Shown piece after piece: positions 1 to 12,465 of a stretch of DNA of 64,000 nucleotides. The notes under the pieces were generated by a model that ran no database searches, was not told the DNA's origin, and saw only the letters and a list, made by a program, of their open reading frames with translations. Origin of the DNA: Brassica napus (lineage: Eukaryota; Streptophyta; Magnoliopsida; Brassicales; Brassicaceae); contig NC_063448.1 in assembly GCF_020379485.1 (NCBI RefSeq), positions 20,483,726 to 20,547,725 on the forward strand, written 5' to 3'. Every line of letters begins with the position of its first letter. Positions within the stretch are counted from its first letter, which is position 1. The translations under genes were made by a program, and so were the position numbers.

Positions 1-165
1 AACATATGCATATGCACACCAAGATGCCTAAACATCCATAAAGTTATAAACATAAATAAAGAAGAAAAGAAGAAGTGGATATGTATCTTATGAATTAGAT
101 AAGTGGCAGCTCTTTTAACAGTGGTATAATATCCCTTTTCAATACTCATATATACATGATATATA

Positions 166-336
166 CAGGGCCGACCCTGAGAATTTTGAGGCCCAAGACC
201 ATTTAGTAAAGAGTTTAAAATTTTGGGGGCCTAAAAACTTTTTTTTTACAAATTAGAAATTTACATATAAAAATTTTCAAAAATTTTGGGGGCCCAAGGC
301 GAATGTTTCATTGGGCTTGGCCCAGGGCCGGCCCTG
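166..336. mobile_element. hAT-type MITE, 171 bp
   Basis: The element has near-perfect terminal inverted repeats, CAGGGCCGACCCTG on the left and CAGGGCCGGCCCTG on the right. They are extended by a second complementary stretch (GAGGCCCAAG and CTTGGCCC types). An exact 8-bp direct repeat, GATATATA, flanks it at 158-165 and 337-344. Eight-bp target duplications with short GC-rich TIRs are typical of hAT elements. There is no coding capacity, so it is a non-autonomous MITE upstream of the WRKY65 promoter. Confidence 0.85.
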
Positions 337-344
337 GATATATA

Positions 345-1188
345 CAGCAATAAAATGTTATAGCTAATAATCTAGTGAAATTGCATCCCATATACACAAT
401 TTTTCCCATAATTAACTCAATATCCTAAATTCCACACCATGATATCTTTGTTCATAGACACACAACTTATCACATCATGTGTATTTACCTAATTTCCAAT
501 TTTTTTTGTGGTTTTTAAGCTAATTGACTCAATAATCTAAACAATCAATATACATAGCAAACATATATGTAGTACCATGTTAAGATGATCATAAAAGTTG
601 TATCTAGATTCAATAGCTGAGAAATCAAGATCTATAACCTATTCAAATTGACAAATACGATGAATAAGATAGATGTACATTAGTATTACATATTTGACAA
701 ATATATTAAAAACTGAATTAAATTTGGCATAAAACTTGAACTGGAGTTTAATTTTGCATATATAAGACCTAATCTGATTTTCATGCATGCGACACTAATA
801 CACTTTTTAGTTTTTATGAATGGAAAAGTTCTTGAAAAGGATGGAGATAAACTTTAGAACCAAAACAAATTTTGAAATGAAGGGTTTGATCATATACGTT
901 CCCATTTGCTTGTTCACACACTACACCACCCAATGAACCTAATCATCTTCCAATCATTTGAATACATTGTAAAGAAGGTTTTTGAACATTGGTGAATAAA
1001 GACAAAAAATAAATAAAACAAGTGTATACTAATAATTTACCTAACCCCATCTTCAAAGTTGAAAACACTTAATAGAAAAATTATATATCATAAACAAAGG
1101 GTGTGATCATATGTAACCATTGCCTTATAGTCAAATTATTAGCTATTAAAATAACAATCGATAGGGGTCCATCTCTCAATGATAGGGA
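345..1188. other. AT-rich spacer upstream of WRKY65
   Basis: No open frame with protein-like composition and no repeat was recognised. The sequence is about 70% AT with poly-A/T runs and probably contains the distal WRKY65 promoter. Confidence 0.5.
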
Positions 1189-1195
1189 TATAAAT
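1189..1195 (+). promoter_or_regulatory. Probable TATA box of WRKY65
   Basis: TATAAAT lies about 280 bp before the WRKY65 start codon. It would place transcription start near 1220 and leave a 5' leader of about 250 nt. The leader is pyrimidine-rich (1255-1340), as is common in plant 5' UTRs. A short open frame in it (1233-1424) is probably leader sequence rather than a gene. Confidence 0.45.
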
Positions 1196-1470
1196 ATTAT
1201 TATTGTTAAAATAACAAGTACTAGAGATTAACTTGACATATGCTCGCACGTCCTCTTTCATACACAACCCCTCTTCGTCTCCACGACTCCACCTTCTCTT
1301 ATCTCTCTCTACTTCTACTCCTCTTTTTCCTTCTGCAACTCAGATATTTTCAAAAGCGATCAAGATCAACGAAATATCTGATTCTTGGTCGATATCATTG
1401 ACCGACACTTCTTTCCTCTTTTAACTACTTGTAAATATAGTACAATATATAGTATATAGAAAATATAAAC

Positions 1471-2362
1471 ATGAAGCGAGGTCTAGATATGGCGAGAAGC
1501 TACAATGATCACGAAAGCAGTCAAGAAACAGGACCCGAATCACCAAATTCTCTAACCTTCAACGCTACCATCTCTTCTCAGTCACATAAACGAAGGTAAA
1601 TCAATAAACACATCTTTGATTCAAATTACAAATAATTTAATGAAAAAGCTTAGCATTAAAAGTATATTTCATATATTGATGTACTTGTTAATTAACTACA
1701 GTAGGAGATCCATAGAGAAGAGAGTAGTGAACATACCGATGAAAGACATAGAGGGTTCTCGGCACAAAGGCGACACAACTCCACCGTCAGATTCGTGGTC
1801 TTGGCGTAAGTACGGCCAAAAGCCCATTAAGGGATCTCCTTACCCTAGAGGTTATTACCGTTGTAGTAGCACAAAAGGTTGTCCGGCAAGGAAGCAAGTC
1901 GAGAGAAGCAGAGACGATCCAACGATGATTCTCATCACTTACACCTCTGAGCATAACCATCCTTGGCCTCTCGCTTCCTCTTCTAGAAACGGACCCAAAC
2001 CTAAAACCGAGCCAAAACTTGAACCAGAAGTACTGCCCGAGGTGGAGCAGGAGGAGGAGGATGATGATAATAATAAGTTTATGGTTCTTGGGAGAGAGAT
2101 CCAAACAACGCCGTCTTGCGTCGTTGATGAGTTTGCTTGGTTTAGTGAGATGGAGACCACGTCTTCGACCATTCTTGAGAGTCCGATATTTTCAGCAGAG
2201 AAAAAGACAGCTGTCTCGGCGTCGGCGGATAAGGTGGCGGTGTTTTTCCCGATGGGGGAAGAGGATGAGTCTTTGTTCGCCGATCTCGGCGAGTTACCGG
2301 AGTGTTCGGCGGTGTTTAGTCACCGGAGTAGGGTAGTGGGGTCACAAGTGGAGATCTTTTGA
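1471..2362 (+). CDS. WRKY65: WRKY transcription factor 65 (group IIe)
   Basis: Two exons, 1471-1595 and 1702-2362, join in frame to give 261 residues starting [16 protein letters not shown]. The intron has canonical GTAAAT and ACTACAG ends. The WRKY domain contains the invariant WRKYGQK core (here preceded by SWS) and a C2H2 zinc finger with cysteines in [13 protein letters not shown] and histidines in SEHNHP. It is followed by an acidic, Pro/Glu-rich segment and a C-terminus ending SQVEIF. The N-terminus, the SRRS/EKRVVN segment and the tail match Arabidopsis WRKY65. WRKY proteins bind W-box (TTGAC) promoters in the nucleus; targets of this one are not visible here. The WRKY domain has no intron at the usual PR/G position. 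The frame is intact and the gene is probably functional. Confidence 0.93.
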
Positions 2363-3166
2363 CACGTGTTGGTATTTTATTGGATATTATCGTTGCTCAC
2401 ATGGGAAGCGTTGTACGCACGGCGGTTTTTGTTGTTTTTTTAAGCTTCTCAACGGTAAACAATAACTCATCATAAGACTGTCTCCAGTCTCTATACACTT
2501 GTCGTTAAAAAAAAGTATGATTCGATTTTGTAATTTCCACTCTACTCTTTGAATATTGTCTTTTTCTCTATTTATATGATTTTACGTACTTAGATCATGA
2601 GATACCACTTAACGAGAGAAAATGCTAATAAATTTGATATCATAGTAGAGATTAAAACAAACATATTTTTCGGAACTTCATCTTGAAACTTAAGAATTGT
2701 TGGTACATGATTACATACGTGATTTTAATAAACTTTACGCGAAGAATAATAGCACAGCTGAACAAAAGAATTGATTAGTTGTTATATGATTCACGTTACT
2801 TTGCCTGCCAAACTCTCTGTAATTACTATTATTAAAGTCTGTATAATAGAGCTTTTATATGTTCACATTAACTGTAGTTCTGACTTTAGAGGGTTTTTTT
2901 TATTTTAAAAAATTGCGGCAGTCCAACCTCTACATAATTTTGTAGTATGTATATTTAAGCGTAGTAGTCTACGTAGAGGAAGATAATGGTGTGCATTTTA
3001 AAATGCAGGATTACGAAACTATAATAGAATATATTGTGATGACTACTATACTAAAGAGATCTACATTTTGGTAATGATTTAAGCATATATATATATACCG
3101 TGAAAATTATATGGGTTTTAGAACAGATTAAGGTGTTAATACATTCTAATATCCTTTCCAACCTCC
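2363..3166. other. WRKY65 3' flank and AT-rich spacer
   Basis: Contains the presumed 3' UTR (to about 2,600) and AT-rich sequence with no recognised gene or repeat. Confidence 0.4.
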
Positions 3167-3426
3167 TTGGCAAGTAACACAGATAAACTTGTATCAAAAG
3201 AACACAAACTTCCATTCGAAGAAAAATCAATTAAATGGAAAGAAAATCGAAAATTCTTAGCCAAACCCCAGGAACCACCGATGACTTTTAGAACAACTTT
3301 TTCTTGCTTTAGTCATCATCGTTTACACCGCTTTCTTTGTCGTCTTTTTCACCACCCCTGCCCGACCCCCACGAACCTTTATTTTCATCAATGTTTCCCA
3401 TGATCTTATTTGTAGACTATATCACA
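3167..3426 (+). pseudogene. Possible frameshifted small membrane-protein remnant
   Basis: One frame reads a charged segment (KLVSKEHKLPFEEKSIKWKE, then RKFLAKPQEPP). Near 3280 sense passes to another frame, which reads a hydrophobic helix (LALVIIVYTAFFVVFF) followed by TTPARPPRTFIFINVSHDLI. Charged N-terminus, proline-rich linker, one membrane helix and short tail would make a coherent small protein of about 85 residues, but only with a frameshift. There is no good ATG. I do not recognise the family. It may be a decayed gene between WRKY65 and CEP14, or chance. Confidence 0.3.
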
Positions 3427-4118
3427 AGAAAGTATGAATTTTGTAAACATTCTATTATTTTATATAGGATTGTTGGCGCTTATATCATATACTAAGAAAA
3501 CAACAATATTGGAGAAATTTCTCTTCTTGATATTAAAGTTCAATGATATTAAATGTACACTAGATCAGCGATCTTAATTTACATAAGATTAGATTTATTA
3601 TGATCGTAAGCCAAGCCATAAAAGTTCAAACCGCATGCAACATTTTCATCTTTTCAACCGATTGATTTTGAGCTGGAATTTTGCATAATATATACATGCC
3701 ATCTATCCAGGCCAGTTAAAGAAATGGCATTTGGTCTGAAATAAAAAAGCAAAAAAACACTAAATATTATGTATACATGTTTAAAATCTGACATTATAAG
3801 TTAATATCTATATATATACGTAATTTTTAATACTAGCCCATTGGTTTTGTATCAAAACTTTACTAGTTATTACGATTACTCTTATCGAGACGATGGTTCT
3901 TATCGACCGGAAATCTCGAAAATTTAGGACATCTATACTCGGTCGAGCGAGTTTAATACGACATTTATACCCGGTCGAAAGGGTTAAATAGAGAAGTTAT
4001 ATTAATTAAAGGTTTAGGGTTTTAGGATATGAGTTATGTTACCATGTTAAATTCGGATTTGTTATAAATTTCTAACTTAAAACAAATTAGTAATCAGTGG
4101 TTTGATTATAACTAGTTA
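3427..4118. other. AT-rich spacer with a short direct repeat
   Basis: No gene is seen. Around 3925-3985 a short motif occurs twice (GACATCTATACTCGGTCGA and GACATTTATACCCGGTCGA), apparently a degenerate direct repeat of unknown origin. Confidence 0.4.
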
Positions 4119-5142
4119 CTAGGTTAAGACCCGCGCCTTGCGCGGGATCAACATTATATATATAAATTATTATATGTATTAAATATTTTTACATATTATA
4201 AAATAATAAATATATTTTAAATAATTAAAAGTCAGTAACTATTAAAAATATAATTAAATTGGTGCGAACATATAAATCAATTGTATTAATCCAATTTTTT
4301 TTTATTTGATAGGATATGTTATTAAATTTAAATGATACTAACATAGATAATATATTTTAGTATATTTTTAATATTAATGTCTATTAAATGATGATTTCTA
4401 CTCATATAGTTTTTTGATCATTTGTATCTTTTATAAAAAAAAATTTAAATTACTGATAACAAAATTTTCATTGTGGGATTAATAGTTTTAGTAATTTATA
4501 ATTTAAAAAAAAAATAAGTTGTCAATGATCGTTCAAAAATTTTATCAAAAAAATTGTTCAAAGTAAATTTTGAAACTAAAATATTGTATTTTATATGGTT
4601 TATAGTTTAATTTAAAACGATATATATATTAATCTTATTAATTAATTAAATTAGACTTTTTACTTATATAATTTTTGTAATCATTTGTATTTTGTTATAA
4701 CAAAAATTTTAAACCATGGATCATAAAATTTGAATGTGAGACTTTTAACAGTTTTAGTAATTTATGGCCGTTTGTAAAAATTCAAAATATAACATATACA
4801 TAAAAATCTAAATTTTTATTATATGGTTATTGTGGTTGTTTAATTTATTTAATAGCTTAAAATTAAACAAATATGATAGAAGATACACTATTTTTTATCA
4901 AATTTCTATTATTCAAAATCATTAATTGCCATATATATTTTAGCCACATTAGGCAATTCCGTAAATTTTATTTAACGAAATAATAAAGTACATTAATGAT
5001 GAATTTATTGTTAGTTTAATAAAAAACTTATTATATAATTAGATGGACCAACATATTTCTCTAATGATTCTAAGAATCATTCTAGTGATGACATGTGGCT
5101 ACAAAAAAAAGTTGTAATGTTTCTCAAATAATATATAGGGGA
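4119..5142 (-). mobile_element. Non-autonomous Helitron, about 1.0 kb
   Basis: Read on the minus strand, the element starts with TC directly after an A (TCCCCTATATATTATTTGAG from 5142). It ends CTAG followed by T at 4119, with a GC-rich hairpin (CCCGCG-CAAGG-CGCGGG, 4130-4146) about 8 bp inside the 3' end. These are the hallmarks of plant Helitrons: 5' TC, 3' CTRR, subterminal hairpin and insertion between A and T. The interior is AT-rich without a Rep/helicase frame. A second CTAG at 4112 makes the exact left edge uncertain by 7 bp. Confidence 0.75.
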
Positions 5143-7816
5143 TATATTATTTAATGTACCTTAAAATTTTCGATACGGTATATATATGTATCCCTAATAA
5201 ATTGCTGCAACGGAGAACATCTATACGACTACAAGTTGTACAAAGAAATGAATGCCAAGTTTGGGGCTATATTTTGGGTATTTTACTTTATGAAAATTGA
5301 TTCAATATAAATCAGTGCAGTGAGGGAGTATTGAGACTCTTTTTTATCTTTCGGCTCTTGTGTGTTGGGCCTAAACTACGTTAATTGAATTTTAAATTTT
5401 TTTTTGTCAACAAAGTATTTAAATTCTTTCATTTGTTTACTATAACCGCCGTCCAAAAATGTCATCATCGTTATTAAACAAGAATAGATCTTTCGGCCCA
5501 GCCAGAGATTGAATTTTGTTTACTCTTCTATGAAAGTGCACATGCACGTACGGTTAGTACTATCCATTATCCAATTGAGCAAATGATGGGACGAGACGAG
5601 ACGACACAACAAAATAAAAATGAAAAACGTCATTTTGTTTTAGTTAAAATGAAAATTTGACAATACCTTTACAAAAACTAGTGTTTTGATTTTATTTTTT
5701 CCATTTCTTTCATCGACCAACACCCGTACGTTTTTTTGGGAGAAATTACTCGTACGTGTTTAACCAGAAGAGAAACAAAATGCTTGGAAATGAAAGTTTT
5801 TTTGTGACAAAAGGCACAAACTAATATTTCATGTCAGAAATCAGAGATACCTTAGCCACCGACATCAATCACCAATTCAGGTCCCATTTTTCTCACCTAA
5901 AGTCAGCAAATGCTACAGTGAGAGACCGTTATGTGTTCTTAGTAGTTGAGAAAAATTGTGCCACCAATTCTTATACTCTATTCATTCTAGAACATACGAT
6001 GTTTTAGAGAATTTTTGATGTTTTAAAATAGATAATGTTTTGATATTCTTATATTAATCTTAATTTTATAAAAAACTGTGTGCTAGACTGCTAGTGATGT
6101 TTTATACTTATTTTAATGATTGGTTAAATTAATTTTTTGTTTATATTTTTAATGTTACTTTTAAAAAAAATATGTATATCTTATTTCTTATACAAATATC
6201 CAAAACATCAAGTATTTTAAAAAAGAAAGAGTAATAATTAAAAATACTACACGTAGGTTGAGATCGAACTCGACTACCTTATTTTCATTATTTGACATTG
6301 TTTTCATTTTCGAAGACAAAGGGCTATAAATTATTCATGATATTTCTTTTTTTTTTGTCAACATGATATTTCTTTAAAATGGCGCAATATTTACTATTAG
6401 ACTAGACCATATAAATTACAATATCTGCGAAGCAACTATTGTCGGCAGCCCATAACTTGTTTGCTTAATTCACCTTTTTATATGTATATCGTGTAACAGT
6501 GTGTGATAGGTTGTGCAAAGCGAGATCAAACACGTCGTCTCTTGTATTTTAGAAGCTCCGAAGTCAAATATACATCATGAAAAAGAGAAATATTCGTTAT
6601 GTCAATTAGTATGACTTTGTAAAACAATTGAGACTTTTACTCAGTTCCAAGCTTTAAGCCTTTAACATTAAATTTAATTTGCACCAAAAAAAACATTAAA
6701 TTTAATATATGAAAAGGAAAATAATTAAAACGAGAATATTTGTTGCACAAGACAATTCGACTATTTACTATACTTTGCCAAAGTCTAAAACATATATTAT
6801 TCCGTCTAATAAATCAATAAAGACAAATCTTACCCAAAAAGGTTTGGGATGTGGGGTTTATGCATTAGAAATGATACCCCCATTATAGAAAGTATAAAGA
6901 TAATTAAGATTGGCATCACCTATATAGATTTCTTGTCGCTGAGATTTTGTGAAGAGGACTGAAAGAAAGTGATAAGCGGTGATTTAGTAGTTGAATAATT
7001 TATCTTGAATTCGACTCTTCCATATATATGGGGGAAGAATTTGGATATTAATACGTAATTGTCGTGTGTAATTAAGCAAAGATATATAAGCGTTTATTTT
7101 GTCAATGGTATCACTTCTAACATTTTAAACGTCGTTTCACTAGATATGCACATACATCAAAACGATTTTATGTTCACTATAATTTTCGTGTGATAGTTTT
7201 GCTTTTTTTTTTTTTTTTTTGAACTGATAGTTTTGCTTTTTTCATCATTCGACTTCTAACAGTTCTACTTTTTTGGTAAACAGTATACATCATCTCTTGT
7301 GTGTGGTACTAGTTTTAAACACATTGCTGGGACTGGTAATTTATAGAGTAAACGAGAGAGATATTAAAAGTAAAAACGAGAGGAAAATATTCTTTGTCAA
7401 CAAAAAATGAGAGGAAAATATTCTTTGTCAACAAAGAAGAGATCAACAAAGAAGAGAGAGGAAAATTTAGGCCAACTGATCACTGTTCACTGGCCGGAAA
7501 AATGAATAAAATAATGAACAAAAATTTAATTGAAAAATGAGTAAACAGAAATATAAGAATTTATGTTCAATTCATTCTCCACCAAAATTAGAGAAGAAAA
7601 AAAATTTCATAATTTTTTTTCATTTTTAAAGAAATGAGAGGAATTGAGTAGGATCCATATACGTCTCTAATTTGACAAAAAAAAATCAACGTGATTGGTC
7701 AAAAATGGAAGAATAAGAATTTTATCATTATTTTTTTCATAAAATATGGTTACCAATTAAAACCTTGAAATGGAAGGAGAGAAAAAAAAATAGTATTACT
7801 TTTACCAAAAAAAAAT
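5143..7816. other. AT-rich intergenic region
   Basis: No gene or structural RNA was recognised in 2.7 kb. It holds poly-T tracts (for example 7203-7220) and a roughly 34-bp tandem duplication near 7378-7436 built around TATTCTTTGTCAACAAA. Shorter copies of a TTTTTTGTCAAC motif occur near 5400 and 6350. Confidence 0.5.
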
Positions 7817-8496
7817 GGGAAAATTACCAAATATAACTCACAACTTGATTTCAAATGCAAAAGTAAACTCAAACTTGAATCAAATGCAAAAGTAACCTAA
7901 AATGCAATGGAAATTACAACCAGCCCTTTAGAAACAAACAAAAAAAACGAAATTCTTTTACGTTTGTAACCCCCGTAAGTCGTTTGGACTAGTTCTACTT
8001 AGAAAAAATTTAAAAATTTTGTAAAAAATATTTTGATAAGTGAAAAATTGAAATCATGTAATTAACATATGTTTTAAGAGATATAAATTAAGATATAACA
8101 AAAGTTAATTGTTTTCAACATAGATGAGTGAAAGTAGCGAGTCGTGATATTCTTTGGTTTAGGTTTTGCCAACATATGTTGTAGTATTGTATGTGGTCTT
8201 AGGGTTAGATTTTGGAATGCATAAATGTTTTTTTGAAAACTTTAAAATTTACCTAAGTGTGTTTATTTCTGTGTATAGTAAACACTATTTAAGTATAACT
8301 ACGGCTTTATAACGTGGTTAGTTAGTTAATTTAGTCAATTTAGTTTAGGGGTTAAATTTAGGGTCTGGGACAACTTATTAGTAATTCGTCTAATGTACAA
8401 TATTCAACAGACGACTTACTAGTAAGTCGTCCAAACCGGACCGAACCTTTAATTTTTCAATGTACTTTTAAACCTAACCGAATTATTTACCGGACA

Positions 8497-8504
8497 TATA
8501 TAAG
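8497..8504 (+). promoter_or_regulatory. TATA box of the MULE A Ulp1-type gene
   Basis: TATATAAG is followed about 30 bp later by a Brassica-like leader (AAACCCTAACGCCG, CT-rich) and a clean intron: donor GTAAGT at 8746, acceptor TTTTTGCAG ending at 8854. It probably drives the element's plus-strand gene. Confidence 0.5.
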
Positions 8505-8529
8505 GTGTTTTTTTATCCACTGTTTCGCG

Positions 8530-8903
8530 AAATTCAGAAAACCCTAACGCCGTTTCTCTCAAAGGCGATTTCGAAGGTGATTTCCGTCGATTCTCTCTAA
8601 TCCATCGTTCTCACCGCCGGTTATCTCTCCGCCGTTATCACCGTCGTTCTCACCACCGTTCTCACAGTCGCTTCCTCTATATAAGATCTGAGAGGAAATC
8701 CTAGCGCGCATTCTCTCAGAGGCGTCTCGTTGAACTCCGCCGCCGGTAAGTTATATCTCTTACTGTCGAGTGATTGATTGAGAAAAAGATGAACAGAAAA
8801 CGTTGTCTCTATCAATTTATACACTCGTTCTTTTTTTCACGTCTATTTTTGCAGATATATAACCGCTATGTCGAAGTCGACTATATCTTCTCCGAATTTT
8901 CAG
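8530..8903 (+). pseudogene. 5' exons of the MULE A Ulp1-type gene
   Basis: Leader exon about 8530-8745, intron 8746-8854, then a 49-nt exon 8855-8903. That exon holds ATG at 8868 and reads MSKSTISSPNFQ up to a GT donor. The next recognisable exon starts after TTTTGCAG at 10564. The 1.66-kb stretch between is intron-like but contains the captured AUG6 exon. Joining to the next exon is out of frame, apparently because of the A-run before ATG at 10572. Exon assignment is by eye from splice signals. Confidence 0.45.
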
Positions 8904-9069
8904 GTCGGCTTTAAAATGTTCTACTGGAAGTCTTGGAAGACTTATAATTAAGTCGTCTGGAAAGTAACTATTTGGTGTTGTTTGATTGTCGTCTTTCGCG
9001 TCTTATAAGTCACTTAAAAATGAATGCGCGGATAGGACCACTCCTGCTTACTCTTGGCCTTGGCTGCTT

Positions 9070-9228
9070 AGAGACATCCCCTTTTTTCCGACTGGTCGCA
9101 GGTCGCAGATCGCAGGTCGCGCGATACGTAAACGAACATAGTTTTAGTCGCAGGTCGCAAGTTACAGGTCGCGCGATACGTAAACGAACGTAATCGCAAG
9201 TCGCAGGTCGCGCACGTAAACGAAAAAA
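9070..9228. repeat. GC-rich minisatellite, TCGCAGGTCGC type
   Basis: Imperfect tandem copies contain GGTCGCAGGTCGC-like words and three ACGTAAACGAA words, with a repeat length of about 50 bp. The GC content contrasts with the AT-rich surroundings. No function is apparent. It lies inside the large first intron-like gap of the element's Ulp1-type gene. Confidence 0.6.
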
Positions 9229-10039
9229 TGCCGATGATTAATTGACGTGTCGTTGGGATAAAGTCAAAAACATTTTAGAAAATGAGCACTCTAGTTTCTT
9301 AAACTCAGATTATATCCCCCAATTTTATTTTGTTATAGTGATACCCCGTGATTCTTTTTTATTTTATTAACAACCATGTTGGATTCCCATCTTTTATATG
9401 TTTTGGGAAATTTGTTTTTTAAACCATATTTCTATCGTTTCAAATCTATACTATTATGTTAAAAATATGTCTACAAACCATGCTACAATAACTTTAGCAA
9501 TATTAAATTCGAATTTTGGTTTGGTTTCAAATTTTTAATTGTGTTTTTGTACATACAGATGATAATATCCAAAGTAAAACATGATATATCATGCATAATT
9601 TGATTTAGTTTGATTTTGGCTTCAATTTAAATTCTAATTTTAGTCATATATGATTTTTTTTTTAATTTTAAAATTGTTGAGATTTGATTCAGATTTAAAT
9701 TTGGTTAATGAAATCTTTTAAACTATGTTAGTATATAATTTGGTTTTTGTATTGAATATTTTGTATTGAGCACTATTATTTCAAGAAACAAATTATTCAA
9801 AAGATTTTTTTTGAAATACCCTAAATTGGATACCAACTTTCAAAAATAACATAACATTATTTTTAAAGTTTAATGATTATTATTTAGAATTAATATTTTG
9901 GGGATAAGATTAAGTTTACAAACTTATATAAATAATCTTTTAACATTTATAAATGATTTAAAGAGTTAATTTTATATTAATGAAAACAATTATTATTCAA
10001 AAGTAAATTTGAAAAAATAAAATAAAACTCGAGGTAAAG

Positions 10040-10560
<521 letters not shown>

Positions 10561-10571
10561 CAGGAAAAAAA

Positions 10572-11384
10572 ATGGATATACCAGAACTCCCCCGTAAAAT
10601 ACATACATTAGGGGAAGAACCCCCCGCAGTGCATAGCATTTCGTATCATACTTGTTGGACGTTGCATACTGCTTTAAAGAAAGCTCTTCATGATGACGAA
10701 TATGAAGAGCTGAAGGAGTCGAAGTTGGGAGTTTTCATCAAGTTCCAAGAGCTGGGATTTGATTGGGCTTCAAGGATGGTTCACTACATGCTCGGTTTCC
10801 AGCTGGACATAAAGAAGAAGTATGAGCTGTGGAGTCTCGTTGGTCCAGAACCTGTGAGATTTTCACTGTTAGAGTTTGAAAATCTCACTGGTCTAAACTG
10901 CGAGTACATCGAGGACCTTGGGAGACCTCACTGTGTTGTTACAAAGGTGTTGACTTCTTTCTGGGAGATGTTGGGAGTTCATGTCGAAGCTGAGCCATCT
11001 ACTCAGGAGATAATAGCAGCATTTGAGAGATGCGAAGGGTGGTCTTGGGATGATCGCAAGCGGCTCGCGTACCTTGCCATCTTCACTGGATACATTGAAG
11101 GGAGAAAATATTCAACCCCTACACGGGTTAGTCTGGCAAGGCTAGTGATGGAGCTAGAACGATTTGAGAATTATCCATGGGGGAGAGTCGCGTTTAAGGT
11201 GCTGATGGACTCTGTGAAGGGCAGAGATATTTCGGGCTGTTACACTATTAATGGGTTTACACAAGCTCTCCAGATCTGGGTGTACACAGCTCTGCCGGAA
11301 TTGGGTGCTAATTATGGTAATCCTCTCCCAAGCAATCCGTCTCCACCGATACTTGCTTACAAAGGTCGCAAAGGACGCAAATAG
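10572..11384 (+). pseudogene. DUF1985 domain exon of the MULE Ulp1-type protein
   Basis: From ATG 10572 (MDIPELPRKIHTLGEE) the frame encodes a DUF1985 domain, about residues 35-160. Recognisable parts are LGVFIKFQELGFDWASRMVHY, FSLLEFENLTGLNCEYI and the WSWDDRKRLAYLAIFTGYIE block. DUF1985 usually stands in front of a C48 (Ulp1-like) peptidase in plant transposon proteins. The frame hits TAG at 11382. Eight further in-frame codons (FKEAILSQ) lead to a clean donor at about 11409, so the stop probably replaced a Lys/Gln codon. Confidence 0.8.
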
Positions 11385-11419
11385 TTTAAAGAGGCTATCC
11401 TCAGTCAGGTATTTACTGC

Positions 11420-11665
11420 AATCTGGACGACTTCGCAGAAAACTTATAATTAAGTCGTCTGATAAGTCATCCAACTAGACGACTTAGTAGAAGACTTATA
11501 ATTAAGTCGTCTGGAAAGTCTTCCAGCTGGATGACTTAGTAGAAGACTTATAATTAAGTCGTCTGGGAAGACTATCCAGACTACTTAATTATAAGTCGTC
11601 TACTAAGTCGTCCAGCTGGAAGACTTTCCAGACGACTTAATTATAAGTCGTCTGCGAAGTCTTTT
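11420..11665. repeat. Palindromic GACGACTT array inside an intron
   Basis: Multiple copies of short near-perfect palindromes (GACGACTT, TAATTATAA, AAGTCGTC) are spaced 30-50 bp apart. They are arranged so that the whole 240 bp is itself an inverted repeat centred near 11,572. It lies between a splice donor near 11409 and an acceptor TTTAGTGCAG near 11720, so it would be transcribed as intron and could fold into a long hairpin. Confidence 0.8.
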
Positions 11666-11720
11666 GTTTCCATCTTTTTTAATCCGTCAAATATCTAAGT
11701 TCATATCTTCTATTTAGTGC

Positions 11721-12316
11721 AGACTAGGGTGATCAACTTTGTTCAAAAGGACATTGGTGAAATGTTTCCAAAATGGGAGTTTGATGTTGAGGACACGCCC
11801 GCAGAGAACATAATTAAACTCATGTTTGTGAAGAAACCGTGGAAGTGGACCATGGATTGCTGGGAAGTCACCGGTACTTGGGTCAATACAAAGCCGGCGG
11901 CTGTGAGTCTAGCGAAGAAAAAGGTAGTGAAGGAAGACAGTCCAAGACCTCGAAAGAAAGCTCGTAAAGAGGCTAGTGAAGAGGCAGCTGCAGTGGCTAG
12001 TGAAGAGGCAGCTGCAGAGGCTAGTGAAGAGGTTCATACGACTGTTGGTGGGTTGACCAAAGAGGATATTAAAACCATGTTCAAGGACATAGTTGATGCC
12101 ATGAGGGAAGGGTTTGGGATGTGCCTTAAGGAGATCAAGTATCTGTCGGAAAGGGTGGAAGTTGTGGAGAAGAAGGTTGGTATCACCACAAAACGGAAAG
12201 GGACATCAGCTCAAAACACTACCCCTCCACCTAAACCGACGCTCGAACCCGGGGTTAGTAATGAATCCTCTCCCAACAAGAGATTGACTAGACAAAGTCT
12301 TAAGAATAAGAACTGA
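11721..12316 (+). pseudogene. Middle exon of the MULE Ulp1-type protein
   Basis: After the acceptor TTTAGTGCAG an open frame reads TRVINFVQKDIGEMFPKWEF, then a basic stretch, SEEAAA-type repeats and a coiled-coil-prone segment (GLTKEDIKTMFKDIVDAM). It ends in a basic tail (NKRLTRQSLKNKN) and TGA. This is the usual low-complexity linker between DUF1985 and the protease in such proteins. Further exon-like sequence follows from 12466. Confidence 0.6.
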
Positions 12317-12465
12317 AAAGTTGCATTTGCTTTGTTTCTTGTATGTCAGAACATGTGTGCTTTGTTTATAGTGTATGAAATGGATCTTTGGACAAAGTCA
12401 TTGGTTATTATTGTTTGAAATGGAACTTTGGTTATTATTGTATAAACCCATCTTGTATATTGCAG

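Noticed and set aside
1233..1424. 63-codon frame upstream of WRKY65
   Set aside because: Ser/Thr/Leu composition follows from a CT-rich 5' leader, and it lies between the TATA box and the WRKY65 ATG.
11420..11665. CRISPR-like array (regular short repeats)
   Set aside because: Repeats are palindromic, variable and spaced by related sequence, and the DNA is plant nuclear, so there is no CRISPR.
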